This document shows positions 16,754 through 26,213 of a stretch of 64,000 nucleotides of DNA, piece by piece. The stretch is from positions 1-64,000 of the forward strand of contig NZ_JXDB01000006.1 of assembly GCF_001281265.1 (NCBI RefSeq). The letters are read 5' to 3'. Source of the stretch: Apilactobacillus kunkeei DSM 12361 = ATCC 700308 (GTDB taxonomy: Bacteria > Bacillota > Bacilli > Lactobacillales > Lactobacillaceae). The translations under genes and the position numbers were made by a program. Numbering within the stretch: position 1 is the stretch's first letter; every line of letters begins with the position of its first letter. The notes beneath the pieces are model-generated. The model did no database searches and was not told the DNA's origin. It was given only the letters and a program-made list of their open reading frames with translations.

Positions 16754-16780
16754 AAAAAGTAGGACAAACTGTCCTACTTA
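16754..16780 (-). terminator. Terminator of the 16.8-17.1 kb orphan gene
   Basis: Minus strand AAGTAGGACA-gtt-TGTCCTACTT followed by TTTTC; the stem overlaps the stop codon. Confidence 0.8.
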
Positions 16781-17131
16781 GAATTTCAATAAGTCTAAAT
16801 CCATCACGTTTAAAATGTTTGCGATAATCACAATCCAATTAATGATTACTAATTCAAGATTAATATCTGTAGTAAACATACAGGTAGCGAAGAAGATCAG
16901 TACTAGGATTCCTAAAAATACTTCTTTGGCTAATATGCTTCTTAAAAAGAAATTGAAAATAATTTGAATAAGATAGCAAATCGCGAGGATAAAGAATATT
17001 AAGCCGATCATATCGGCATTTTCAATGTCGAGACCATCTGAAAATGTGTATATCGTTCCGGTTGCAGTATATAGGGCAACTAGGAAGAATTCACATATTG
17101 AGATAATAATTGCGGCGATTTTACTGTTCAT
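16778..17131 (-). CDS. Four-TM membrane protein of unknown function
   Basis: A 117-residue hydrophobic protein with four likely membrane segments (about residues 4-28, 40-64, 68-88, 92-112) and acidic residues in the loops (DGLDIENAD). No family recognised. GGAG lies 8 bp before ATG 17131. It has its own terminator and no partner gene. Similar in size and topology to the protein at 12086-12448, so both could belong to a small lineage-specific membrane family, but this is not shown. Confidence 0.6.
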   Translation of the reverse strand: MNSKIAAIIISICEFFLVALYTATGTIYTFSDGLDIENADMIGLIFFILAICYLIQIIFNFFLRSILAKEVFLGILVLIFFATCMFTTDINLELVIINWIVIIANILNVMDLDLLKF

Positions 17132-17241
17132 TTTATAGCTCCGTTTTTATACTAACAGTATAAAATAATACTATTTATAATAAAACACGTCAAGATGTTG
17201 CTTTTTATAGAATAAAAATTTTATTATAGTTAATGTTGAGT

Positions 17242-17571
17242 CTATTCAAAAGATAAATCTAAGAAATATTTACCTAGATCTAAGATATGACTGGTAGAAA
17301 TCCAGACGTCATTGAATGCCATTGAACTTGTATCGGTCATTTCACTGAAATAATCCAAGAGGTGACTATTTTCCTCTAAAAATGCTCGATTCATTCGATT
17401 AGCTCTAATTCTGTTCTTGGGAAAGAATAGGTCAGGATTACCGACAGCAACGTCATCTTGGATGAGCATTTGAATGGCATTGTTGTACTTATTGTTATTA
17501 ATGATGACCTTATCAGGATTGTTTTTGACAAACGTTAAAACGTTTCTAAGTGCATCTGAATTGCTTCCCAT
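17242..17571 (-). CDS. Small soluble protein of unknown function
   Basis: A 109-residue protein with no signal peptide or membrane segment; it looks mainly helical (ALRNVLTFVKNNPDKV, NAIQMLIQDDV, RMNRAFLEENSHLLDYFSEM). No family recognised. Translation is well supported by AAAGGAG seven bases before ATG 17571. It is divergent from the ABC exporter operon across about 130 bp, so the two promoters share this gap, but nothing suggests it is a regulator (no helix-turn-helix is evident). Confidence 0.55.
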   Translation of the reverse strand: MGSNSDALRNVLTFVKNNPDKVIINNNKYNNAIQMLIQDDVAVGNPDLFFPKNRIRANRMNRAFLEENSHLLDYFSEMTDTSSMAFNDVWISTSHILDLGKYFLDLSFE

Positions 17572-17614
17572 AGTATTACTCCTTTATTTGTATTTAATAA
17601 AAGGGTTCAATTCC

Positions 17615-17643
17615 TTTTAAAATCTACGACTAGAGTATATAAT
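17615..17643 (+). promoter_or_regulatory. Promoter of the ABC exporter operon
   Basis: TTTTAA (17615-17620), 17-bp spacer, TATAAT (17638-17643). It rules out the in-frame TTG at 17650 as a start, since transcription would begin at about that point. Confidence 0.6.
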
Positions 17644-17700
17644 AATCTTTTGAATTTTAAAACGGCAATCAATAAAAAATCGTTCGGAGTGAATGTAAAT

Positions 17701-19434
17701 ATGATAAAACTTGCTAAAAAGTATTTAGTATGGTGGGCAGTACTTGCGGCTGTCTTATTTATGGTTGTACAAGTCTCAAGTGATTTGTATTTACCAACTG
17801 TTACTTCTAACTTAATTGACAAGGGTGTTGCTCAAAATGATATTCATTATATTTGGACACAAGGCCTTAAGATGTTAGGAGTTGCATTTATCGGGGTATT
17901 AGCAGCAGGAGGAAACATTTTCTTTGCTGCCACTCAATCTCAAAAAATGGGAAAGAAGATTAGATCGGCTTTATACCGCAAAATCATTTATTTAGCTGAT
18001 CAAGACTTGGATAAATTTGGTGATGCATCATTAATTACCAGAAATACTAATGATGTTGTTCAAATCCAAAACGTAATGATTCAAGTATTAAGAATGATGG
18101 TAATGGCACCAATTATGTTGGTAGGTGCAATGGTATTGGCCTTTGTTAAGAGTCCACATCTTACTATTGTCTTCTTATGTGCATTAAGTGTCTTATTAGT
18201 ATCTGTATTTGTCATTATGTCATTTGCGGGTCCATTGTTTAAGAAATTACAAGGTCAAACTGATAAATTGAACTTAGTATTTAGAGAAGGCCTAACCGGT
18301 GTTCGTGTTATCCGTGCATTTAATCGTGATCAATATGAACAAGACCGTTTTGATAAATATAATAATAAGTATGCTAAGACTGGGATTAAAGTTTTTATGC
18401 TAACTTCACTAATGTTTCCACTTATGACTTTGATATTAAGTGCTACTAATGTTGGAATTGTTTGGTTTGGTGCCAAAATGATTTCAACTAACTCATTGGC
18501 AGTTGGTAACTTGGTATCGTTTATGACTTATGCTACACAAATCTTGATTAGTTTTATGATGCTATCAATGCTTTTTGTATTTATTCCAAGAGCGCAAGCA
18601 TCTGCTAGTCGTATTAATGAAGTGTTGGATGTTGAAGATTCGATTATAGACTCTAAAAATCCAGTTGAACCCAAATCCAATGTTGCTAGTCTTTCATTTG
18701 ACCATGTTAATTTTAAATATGGTGATAGTACTAAATTAGCGTTAGAGGATGTAAATTTCTCGGCTAAAGCTGGACAAACGGTTGCTATTATTGGGGAAAC
18801 AGGTTCAGGTAAGTCTAGTTTGGTGAACTTGATTCCAAGACTATATGATGTTTCTGGTGGAGAAATCAAAATTGATGACACTCCAATCAAGGACATGTCG
18901 CAAAAAGAACTTCACAAGTTAATATCAATCACTCAACAAAAGGCAGTTTTATTCACAGGTACTGTTAGGGAAAACATGATGTATGGGAATGAAAATGCTA
19001 CTGATGATGAAGTTTGGCATGCACTAGAAATTGCTAAAGCTGATGACTTCGTTAAGGAAGAGGGCGGATTAGATGCCCGCGTCGAACAAAATGGTGACAA
19101 CTTCTCTGGTGGTCAAAAACAACGTTTGGCAATTGCTAGAACTATTCTAAAGAATGCAGATATATATGTATTTGATGATTCATTCTCAGCATTGGACTTC
19201 AAGACTGACGCCGAATTAAGACAAGCATTAAACAAGGATGAAAAGATTCAAAACGCTGTAACAGTCATTGTTGCGCAAAGAATTTCAACTGTTGCCGATG
19301 CTGATGTCATCTTGGTATTGAACAATGGTAAGGTCGTTGGATCAGGTACTCACGTAGAACTATCCAAGGACAACCCATATTACCGTGCTATCTTAGACTC
19401 ACAAATTAAGAAGGGAGATGACGACCGTGCATAA
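17701..19434 (+). CDS. ABC exporter half-transporter, ATPase-permease (degenerate-site partner)
   Basis: The first half of a heterodimeric multidrug-type ABC exporter (LmrCD/BmrCD/TM287-288 class). Six membrane helices occupy residues 1-310, followed by an NBD with Walker A GETGSGKSS, signature FSGGQKQR and Walker B IYVFDD. The residue after the Walker B Asp is Asp where the catalytic Glu is expected, so this subunit supplies the non-hydrolysing site together with the partner's altered signature. ATG 17701 is chosen because GGAGTG precedes it by about 10 bp and the promoter lies at 17615-17643. It overlaps the next gene by 8 bp. The substrate is unknown; drugs or lipids are plausible. Confidence 0.9.
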   Translation: MIKLAKKYLVWWAVLAAVLFMVVQVSSDLYLPTVTSNLIDKGVAQNDIHYIWTQGLKMLGVAFIGVLAAGGNIFFAATQSQKMGKKIRSALYRKIIYLADQDLDKFGDASLITRNTNDVVQIQNVMIQVLRMMVMAPIMLVGAMVLAFVKSPHLTIVFLCALSVLLVSVFVIMSFAGPLFKKLQGQTDKLNLVFREGLTGVRVIRAFNRDQYEQDRFDKYNNKYAKTGIKVFMLTSLMFPLMTLILSATNVGIVWFGAKMISTNSLAVGNLVSFMTYATQILISFMMLSMLFVFIPRAQASASRINEVLDVEDSIIDSKNPVEPKSNVASLSFDHVNFKYGDSTKLALEDVNFSAKAGQTVAIIGETGSGKSSLVNLIPRLYDVSGGEIKIDDTPIKDMSQKELHKLISITQQKAVLFTGTVRENMMYGNENATDDEVWHALEIAKADDFVKEEGGLDARVEQNGDNFSGGQKQRLAIARTILKNADIYVFDDSFSALDFKTDAELRQALNKDEKIQNAVTVIVAQRISTVADADVILVLNNGKVVGSGTHVELSKDNPYYRAILDSQIKKGDDDRA

Positions 19435-21253
19435 TCATGGAAAAGGAAAAGGCGCTAAAGCAGAAAACTTTTGGTCAGCAACGTGGCGTTTAGTGAAGTA
19501 TGTTAAACCATGGATGCTAGGAATCGTCTTCACATTAATCATGGCAATTGCTGCGGTTGTCTTACAAATTGTTACTCCTAAGATTTTAGGGGAAGCGACA
19601 ACCGAAATTTATAAAGGTGTGATGAAAGCCTTTGTAATGAAGAAACAAGGTTTACACATTTCTTCAATTCCAATCGATTTTACAGCGGTTGGGCATATCC
19701 TAATTACAGTTGCTTCATTATATATCTTGGCTGCGTTATTCAACGTTGGTCAACAATTCATTATGACTTATATTTCTCAAAAGGTTGTTTACCAATTGAG
19801 AAAAGATTTGAAAGCTAAGCTAGAACGTTTACCAATTTCATACTATGATACCCATTCTAATGGGGATATTATGTCTAGAATGATAAATGATATGGATAAT
19901 ATTTCTACAATGCTTCAAACTAACCTAACTCAATTTATCACCAGTGTGCTTCTATTCTTTGGTGTTTTGTATATGATGTTAACAATTAGTTTTTCATTAA
20001 CATTGGTTGCCATCTGTACATTACCATTGATTGGGATTATCGTCGGTGTAGTTGCTCCTAAGTCACAACGTTTCTTCAGTAAGCAACAAAGTCATTTAGG
20101 TGATGTTAACAGTCAAGTTGAAGAAAACTTTGCGGGTCATACAATCATTAAGACTTTTAATCGTGAAGAAGAAGCAATTAAACAATTCGAAGAACAAAAT
20201 GATAAGTATTACAGTTATGCATGGAAGGCACAATTCGTTTCAAGTTTTATGTTCCCATTGATGAACTTCGTTAAGAACTTAAACTACGTTTTTGTTGCTA
20301 TCTTTGGTGGGATTAAGGTTGCTGCAGGTGCAGTTACTTTAGGTAATGTTCAAGCATTTTTACAATACGTGAACATGTTTAACCAACCAATCACTAATTT
20401 AGCTAACTTAACTAATACCATTCAATCAACTATTGCATCTGCCGAAAGAATTTTTAAAATTCTAGATGAACCAGAAATGCAGGATTCAGACGTTAAGTTG
20501 GCTCACGAAGACACCAACGATAAGATTAAGTTTGAAGATGTTAACTTCAGATATGTTGAAGACAATCCTTTAATTAAGGACTTTAACTTAGATGTACCAA
20601 AAGGAACTACTGTTGCAATTGTCGGACCAACCGGGGCTGGTAAGACCACTATCATTAACTTGTTAGAACGTTTCTATGATATTGATTCCGGTTCGATTAA
20701 GTTAGATGGTATCGATACTCGTGAATACTCACGTAGTGAACTTAGATCACACATATCAATGGTTCTACAAGACAGTTGGTTATTTACTGGTACCATTTTC
20801 GATAATATTAAGTATGGTAATGCCAATGCAACTGACGAAGAGGTATATCAAGCTGCTAAAGAAGCTCAAGCCGATGAATTTATTGAAAAGTTACCTGATG
20901 GATATAATACTGTGCTAAATGAAGATGCTTCTAATGTTTCTCAAGGTCAACGTCAATTAATCACAATTGCACGTGCATTCCTTGCTAACCCAGAAATCCT
21001 AATCTTGGATGAAGCAACTAGTTCAGTTGATACTAGAACTGAGTCATTAATCCAAGACGCAATGGATCGTTTGATTCAAGGTCGTACTAGTTTCGTTGTT
21101 GCACATAGATTATCAACTGTACAAAACGCTGAAAAGATTATTGTGATGAACCATGGACAAATTAGAGAAACAGGTAACCATAAGACATTAATGGAACAAA
21201 ATGGTTTCTACGCTGACTTATACAACTCACAATTTATTGGTAACAATCTATAA
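19427..21253 (+). CDS. ABC exporter half-transporter, ATPase-permease (catalytic partner)
   Basis: The second half of the heterodimeric exporter. It has an N-terminal extension (about 25 residues, basic), six membrane helices to about residue 330, and an NBD with Walker A GPTGAGKTT and Walker B ILILDEATSSVD, keeping the catalytic Glu. Its signature is VSQGQRQL in place of LSGGQ. With the first subunit this gives one canonical and one degenerate ATP site, the usual asymmetry of this class. GTG 19427 is preferred because GGGAG lies 9 bp upstream; ATG 19418 abuts that site. It is translationally coupled to the upstream gene, and the hydrolase gene follows after a short gap. Confidence 0.9.
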   Translation: MHNHGKGKGAKAENFWSATWRLVKYVKPWMLGIVFTLIMAIAAVVLQIVTPKILGEATTEIYKGVMKAFVMKKQGLHISSIPIDFTAVGHILITVASLYILAALFNVGQQFIMTYISQKVVYQLRKDLKAKLERLPISYYDTHSNGDIMSRMINDMDNISTMLQTNLTQFITSVLLFFGVLYMMLTISFSLTLVAICTLPLIGIIVGVVAPKSQRFFSKQQSHLGDVNSQVEENFAGHTIIKTFNREEEAIKQFEEQNDKYYSYAWKAQFVSSFMFPLMNFVKNLNYVFVAIFGGIKVAAGAVTLGNVQAFLQYVNMFNQPITNLANLTNTIQSTIASAERIFKILDEPEMQDSDVKLAHEDTNDKIKFEDVNFRYVEDNPLIKDFNLDVPKGTTVAIVGPTGAGKTTIINLLERFYDIDSGSIKLDGIDTREYSRSELRSHISMVLQDSWLFTGTIFDNIKYGNANATDEEVYQAAKEAQADEFIEKLPDGYNTVLNEDASNVSQGQRQLITIARAFLANPEILILDEATSSVDTRTESLIQDAMDRLIQGRTSFVVAHRLSTVQNAEKIIVMNHGQIRETGNHKTLMEQNGFYADLYNSQFIGNNL

Positions 21254-21269
21254 TTAGGTGATGAAGACG

Positions 21270-22268
21270 ATGAAATATAATAAGACAGAATTGGCGATTC
21301 AAAAGTTAATTGACGATGGGGTCGTTCCTGGCGTTAACTATGCATTTATCGATGAAGATGGGATTCAACGTCATCTGATTGGAAACAAGCAAATAGTTCC
21401 CAAAGAGGTGCCCTTAGACGATGGTCATTTGATTTATGATATGGCATCCTTGACCAAGGTTGTCGGAACCACGATGGTGATTTTAAAACTGGTTGAAGAC
21501 GGTAAGCTATCACTAGAGGATTCAATCAGTGACTACTTGCCAGAATGGCAATATCCAGAGGTGACTGTGCGTAATCTAATTACTCACACTTCAGGAATTG
21601 AGGGATACATTCCACATCGTGATCAACTAGACCATGATGAACTAATTAAAGCTTTATTTGGATTGAAAGCGGGTGCTGGTTTAAACCACGAAATGCACTA
21701 TGCTGATGTCAACTTTATCTTCTTAGGATTAATTGCTAAGCAGGTGACTGGCAAAGCCATTCAACCTCTAATTGAGGAATTGGTCTTAAAGCCATTACAC
21801 ATGGTCAACAGTTCGTTCCATCCTGATGCTAACAAGTGTGTGCCAACCACATACGATGAAGAGCACGGCTTGTTACAAGGCCATGTTCATGATCCAAAGG
21901 CACAAGTGTTAGGCGAGGACTGTGGTTCGGCCGGACTATTCAGTAATATGGATGACTTATTATTGTTTGTGGAATCCGTATTGAATCCGAACGACAATCC
22001 AGTTCTGAGTTCTGACACAGTTTGTGGCTTTTATACCGACCAGACTAAGCATGACTTAGGAAGAAGCTATGGCTTTGAAAGAATTAATTACAAGGGGATG
22101 CCGTTTATCTGGCAATCTGGTTTTACCGGAACCTTTATCGTGATTATCCCTGAAAAGAAACACGCTATGGTATTTCTATCAAACCGCATTCATCCGGTAT
22201 CACCAAACGAATATTATATTGAACGTCGTAAACCTTTGATTGAAACCTATTTAAACGAAAACAAATAA
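21270..22268 (+). CDS. Serine hydrolase, beta-lactamase/PBP4*-like
   Basis: A class C beta-lactamase-fold protein (Pfam Beta-lactamase), probably an esterase or D-amino-acid peptidase and not a resistance enzyme. The nucleophile motif SxxK is in DMASLTKVVGTT, and the Tyr motif is HYADVNFIFLG. The third motif reads WQSGFTG where HTG or KTG is usual. Cytoplasmic: no signal peptide. ATG 21270 fits AGGTGA 11 bp upstream; earlier in-frame starts (21258, 21261) overlap that site. It lies 16 bp after the ABC exporter genes and shares their terminator, so it is probably co-transcribed. Confidence 0.85.
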   Translation: MKYNKTELAIQKLIDDGVVPGVNYAFIDEDGIQRHLIGNKQIVPKEVPLDDGHLIYDMASLTKVVGTTMVILKLVEDGKLSLEDSISDYLPEWQYPEVTVRNLITHTSGIEGYIPHRDQLDHDELIKALFGLKAGAGLNHEMHYADVNFIFLGLIAKQVTGKAIQPLIEELVLKPLHMVNSSFHPDANKCVPTTYDEEHGLLQGHVHDPKAQVLGEDCGSAGLFSNMDDLLLFVESVLNPNDNPVLSSDTVCGFYTDQTKHDLGRSYGFERINYKGMPFIWQSGFTGTFIVIIPEKKHAMVFLSNRIHPVSPNEYYIERRKPLIETYLNENK

Positions 22269-22300
22269 AAAAGACGGATACTTAATGTATCCGTCTTTTT
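22268..22300. terminator. Bidirectional terminator, exporter operon / gatD
   Basis: AAAAGACGGATAC-ttaat-GTATCCGTCTTTT; it serves both convergent operons. Confidence 0.9.
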
Positions 22301-22305
22301 GTTTA

Positions 22306-23016
22306 TTAATATGATTCTGAAACGTCAATCTTTTCTTGAGCAGAGAAGTCATCGTTAGGGTAACGACGTTTTAATGCCTTGATTAAGATGTGTTTTGCGA
22401 TGATGTTGTTTCTAGCTAGGATAGGACCGTGGAAGTAAGTGCAATAAACGTTTTTGAAGATTGCACCTTCAGCTTGATCGGTACCATTGTTACCGTAACC
22501 TTGTTCAACGTCACCTAATGGACGTTCGCCATTTCCGGTGTAAGTAACACCTTGGTGGTTTTCGAAGCCGTGGTAAACTTCACCGGTTTCCTTGTTCTTA
22601 ATCTTGATGTCACCGATGAAACGGTTGTCGTGTTGTTGTTCAGTGTAGTGGTCTAACACGCCGATACCAGGGATCTTGTTTCCTTCGGCATCAATATAGT
22701 ACTTACCTAGAAGTTGGTAACCACCACAGATAGCTAACAAGCAACCATCTGAATCGATGAACTTTTTGATTTCATCTTTTTTAGTTTGAAAGTCTTTTGA
22801 AACAATGCTTTGCTCAAAATCTTGGCCACCACCGAATACGGCGATGTCATAGTCATCAGACTTGAAGTCTTCGTCTAAACTAACGACCTGTGATTCAACG
22901 TTGATGCCCATTTTCTTTCCATAGTATTTAAGAACTAAGATATTTCCTAAATCACCGTAGGTATTCATCAAATCACCGTATAGATGGGCAATGTGTAATG
23001 TATATTCTTTGGTCAT
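22306..23016 (-). CDS. gatD: Lipid II isoglutaminyl synthase, glutaminase subunit
   Basis: GatD is a class I glutamine amidotransferase of the CobB/CobQ type. With MurT it amidates the D-Glu of the lipid II stem peptide, which is needed for efficient crosslinking. Seen: glutaminase nucleophile Cys97 (LLAICGGYQLLG), catalytic His196 (YFHGPIL), and the N-terminal LYGDLMNTYGDLGNI pattern. Length (236) is normal. Its ATG overlaps the murT stop codon (TAATG), so the two are translationally coupled. Confidence 0.95.
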   Translation of the reverse strand: MTKEYTLHIAHLYGDLMNTYGDLGNILVLKYYGKKMGINVESQVVSLDEDFKSDDYDIAVFGGGQDFEQSIVSKDFQTKKDEIKKFIDSDGCLLAICGGYQLLGKYYIDAEGNKIPGIGVLDHYTEQQHDNRFIGDIKIKNKETGEVYHGFENHQGVTYTGNGERPLGDVEQGYGNNGTDQAEGAIFKNVYCTYFHGPILARNNIIAKHILIKALKRRYPNDDFSAQEKIDVSESY

Positions 23017-24365
23017 TATTCCATACCTCCCTTAATATAACCTTTTTCTGCAAAGTCTTTTCTTAATTGAAGCATTGCAGTGTAGGTAGCTAGGATGTAA
23101 ACCTTCTGAGTTGGTAGAGTAGGGATTTCTTCGACTACCTTTTCTAGGTTAGGTTGAACTTCATGTATGTTTTCATCCACACCGGCAACCTTAAATCTAA
23201 AGGTAATGTCCTTGTATCTTTCACCACCAGTGATGAACTTCTTGATTGGCATCTTAGTGAAGCGTTCAAATTCACCGTCCCAAATCCAACTAGTGTCAAT
23301 TCCGTCAGCGTAGTTGGCGTTTAGTAGGCAGATTAGTGAGAAGTCATCTTTTTCCTTCGAAATGGTATCGATAACTTGGTTTAGGCCAACAGGGTTCTTA
23401 ACCAATACTAATGTAGTTTCCTTACCATCGATGTCGATTAATTCTTGACGACCAAAGACACGTTCGTTGGCAGTAAATGCTTTAGCGATGTCCTTTGGAT
23501 CAACGTCTAGGAAACGGCCAACTGAATAAGCAGCTAACGCATTGTAGATGTTATATATTCCACCAATTCCAATTGATAGGTCTTGGCCATCGACAGTGAA
23601 GTCAGATGAGTTAGGAGTTAATGCACCTAGCTTAGTTAATTCATGAGTTAGTTCTGGTCGTTTGAAACCACAGTGTTCACAGAAGTAGTTACCTAAGTTG
23701 GCGTAACTGATGTAGTGGTAGTGCAAGATGTTTTGACATACTGGGCATAAGACACCATCAGTATTTGGTTCAGCTTTGAAGTTATCTTTGTCATCATGAT
23801 TCTTGAATCCGTAATAAATCTTTGGATTTGGTAAATCAACGGAGTTAAAGATTGGTGCATCACCATTGGCGATGATAGTAGCTTCTGGAGCTAGTTTGAC
23901 ACCATCAATAATCTTATTGTAGGTAGTGTAGATTTCACCATATCTATCCATTTGATCACGAAAGATGTTAGTGAAGACAAAGGCGATTGGTTTAACGTAC
24001 TTAGTTAGTTTAATAACGTTTGCTTCATCGACTTCCAAGACAGCAAGTGGACGGTTGGTCTTGGGATTTTTAGCTTTTAGAAATGTAGTTACTAGACCTT
24101 GTTCCATGTTAGAACCAGATGGGTTAGTAACAACGTTTGGGTATTTTTGTTTTAGCACTTGAACAGTAAGTGCAGTGGTTAGGGTTTTTCCGTTAGTACC
24201 AGTAACCACAATAATGTCATAGTTTTGACCTAGATGTTTTAAAATCGCTGGATCAATTGCGGTGGTAATCTTTCCAGGAAGAGAACTTCCTCCGTTCATA
24301 AAGGTATGTAAAAACCAGTATGAAGACTTACCAGCAAAAGTCGCAAATTCGCTTCTTATAGACAT
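23016..24365 (-). CDS. murT: Lipid II isoglutaminyl synthase, MurT subunit
   Basis: MurT is a Mur-ligase-like ATPase that activates the lipid II glutamate for amidation by GatD-derived ammonia. Seen: P-loop VVTGTNGKTLTT near residue 55, a Cys4 zinc-ribbon insertion (CPVC ... CEHC, about 205-230), the Mur-ligase central-domain text NIFRDQMDRYGE, and a C-terminal DUF1727 domain. Length (449) is typical. GGAG lies about 7 bp before the ATG. It forms an operon with gatD; a TATAAT-rich region lies upstream near 24410. Confidence 0.95.
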   Translation of the reverse strand: MSIRSEFATFAGKSSYWFLHTFMNGGSSLPGKITTAIDPAILKHLGQNYDIIVVTGTNGKTLTTALTVQVLKQKYPNVVTNPSGSNMEQGLVTTFLKAKNPKTNRPLAVLEVDEANVIKLTKYVKPIAFVFTNIFRDQMDRYGEIYTTYNKIIDGVKLAPEATIIANGDAPIFNSVDLPNPKIYYGFKNHDDKDNFKAEPNTDGVLCPVCQNILHYHYISYANLGNYFCEHCGFKRPELTHELTKLGALTPNSSDFTVDGQDLSIGIGGIYNIYNALAAYSVGRFLDVDPKDIAKAFTANERVFGRQELIDIDGKETTLVLVKNPVGLNQVIDTISKEKDDFSLICLLNANYADGIDTSWIWDGEFERFTKMPIKKFITGGERYKDITFRFKVAGVDENIHEVQPNLEKVVEEIPTLPTQKVYILATYTAMLQLRKDFAEKGYIKGGME

Positions 24366-24535
24366 TGCTTGTACTCCTTAATTAATTAATACACAAAATT
24401 TTATCATACTTTACTATTATAGACCGAATAATTGCATTATTTCAGTAAAATGATGTAAATTCTTTGGAACTGTCGAAATTAATTCATAAATCAGCTATAA
24501 TAATAAATGAAAAAATACAGAAAGCGAGTTTAATC

Positions 24536-25120
24536 ATGGCACAACTATATTATCGCTACGGGGCAATGAACAGTGGAAAGTCCATTGAAATCATCAAAGT
24601 TGCTCATAATTATGAAGAACAAGGTAAATCAGTCGTAATCATGACAAGTGCATTGGACACAAGGGAAGAAAGAGGTACTGTTGCATCCCGAGTAGGATTA
24701 AGCAGAGGTGCACATGTGATTGAAGCGGATTCTGATTGCTTTGAAATGGTCAAAGAAATTGACCCAGATGCTAGTTGTATCTTAATTGACGAAGCCCAAT
24801 TCTTAACTAAGGCTCATGTCTTACAATTAGCAAAGATAGTCGATGATTTATCGATTCCAGTAATCGCATTTGGTCTAAAGAATGACTTCCAAAACAAGTT
24901 ATTTGAAGGATCTGAAGCGTTATTGTTATATGCTGACAAGATTGAAGAAATGAAGACAATTTGTTGGTTCTGTGGTCGTAAAGCCACAATGAACCTTCGT
25001 TTCCATGACAATCAACCAGTATATGAAGGTGAACAAATTCAAGTAGGTGGAAACGAATCATACTACCCAGTATGTCGTAAGCATTATTTCAACCCACCTT
25101 TGGACGAAATGGGAAAGTGA
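24536..25120 (+). CDS. tdk: Thymidine kinase
   Basis: Type II thymidine kinase phosphorylating thymidine for dTMP salvage. P-loop YGAMNSGKS (residues 8-16), Walker [10 protein letters not shown], and the zinc-binding cysteines CWFC ... CRKHY are all present. ATG 24536 gives the normal 194 residues. An in-frame TTG at 24464 would add 24 residues that do not fit the family, and it lies upstream of the likely -10 (TATAAT, 24496-24501). It heads the tdk-prfA-prmC-tsaC-glyA-upp series. Confidence 0.95.
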   Translation: MAQLYYRYGAMNSGKSIEIIKVAHNYEEQGKSVVIMTSALDTREERGTVASRVGLSRGAHVIEADSDCFEMVKEIDPDASCILIDEAQFLTKAHVLQLAKIVDDLSIPVIAFGLKNDFQNKLFEGSEALLLYADKIEEMKTICWFCGRKATMNLRFHDNQPVYEGEQIQVGGNESYYPVCRKHYFNPPLDEMGK

Positions 25121-25130
25121 GGAATAATTA

Positions 25131-26213
25131 ATGGATGAAATATTTGAAAAGCTGCAATCAGTAGTTGATCGATACGATGAACTAAACGAATTGATCAGTG
25201 ACCCAGAAGTTATAGCAGATACAAAACGTTTCATGGAACTATCTAAAGAAGAAGGTAGTTTAAGAGAAGTTGTTGCAGCTTATAACAAGTACAAGGACGT
25301 TGTCTCACAACTAGAAGACGACAAGGCCATGCTTGCTGAAAAGCTAGACGATGACATGAATGAAATGGTTAAGAGTGAAATTAGTGAATTAGAACCACAA
25401 AAGGCTGAACTTGAAGAACAAATCAAGATTATGCTGTTACCTAAGGATCCTAATGATGACAAGAACATTATCATGGAAATTCATGGTGCTGCTGGTGGGG
25501 ATGAAGGTAGCTTGTTTGCTGCTGACTTATACAATATGTACATTCGTTATGCAGAAAGCCAAGGCTGGAAGACATCAATCATTGATGAAAGCGACACTGA
25601 AGTTGGTGGTTTTAAGGAAATTGCCATCATGATTCAAGGTGAAAATGTTTATTCTAAGTTGAAGTTTGAAAACGGTGCTCATCGTGTGCAACGTGTTCCT
25701 TCAACTGAATCAGCTGGTCGTATTCATACTTCTACTGCTACCGTTGGTGTTATGCCAGAGGCAGAAGATGTTGATATTGATATTGATCCAAAAGATATTA
25801 AGACTGATGTTTACCGTGCATCTGGTGCCGGTGGACAACATGTTAACAAAACTTCATCAGCTGTTAGAATGACCCACTTGCCAACAGGAATTGTTGTTGC
25901 TATGCAAGATGAACGTTCACAACAACAAAACCGTGCTAAGGCAATGCAAGTGTTGAAGTCACGTGTATACGATTATTACCAACAACAAGAAGAAGATAAG
26001 TATGACGCTGAAAGAAAATCAGCCGTGGGTACTGGTGATCGTTCAGAAAGAATTAGAACTTACAACTATCCTCAAAACCGTGTTACTGATCACCGTATTG
26101 GTTTGACAGTTAACAAGTTGGATAAGGTTATGAATGGTGACTTAGAAGATATCATTGACGCATTGATTCTATCTGACCAAACTGAAAAGTTGGAGCAACT
26201 AAAGAATGACTAA
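25131..26213 (+). CDS. prfA: Peptide chain release factor 1
   Basis: RF1 terminates translation at UAA and UAG. The catalytic motif [15 protein letters not shown] lies near residue 230, the anticodon-mimic region contains [14 protein letters not shown] (PxT-type RF1 tripeptide region), and the long N-terminal coiled domain is complete. 360 residues, normal. It lies 10 bp after tdk and overlaps prmC by 8 bp. Confidence 0.97.
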   Translation: MDEIFEKLQSVVDRYDELNELISDPEVIADTKRFMELSKEEGSLREVVAAYNKYKDVVSQLEDDKAMLAEKLDDDMNEMVKSEISELEPQKAELEEQIKIMLLPKDPNDDKNIIMEIHGAAGGDEGSLFAADLYNMYIRYAESQGWKTSIIDESDTEVGGFKEIAIMIQGENVYSKLKFENGAHRVQRVPSTESAGRIHTSTATVGVMPEAEDVDIDIDPKDIKTDVYRASGAGGQHVNKTSSAVRMTHLPTGIVVAMQDERSQQQNRAKAMQVLKSRVYDYYQQQEEDKYDAERKSAVGTGDRSERIRTYNYPQNRVTDHRIGLTVNKLDKVMNGDLEDIIDALILSDQTEKLEQLKND

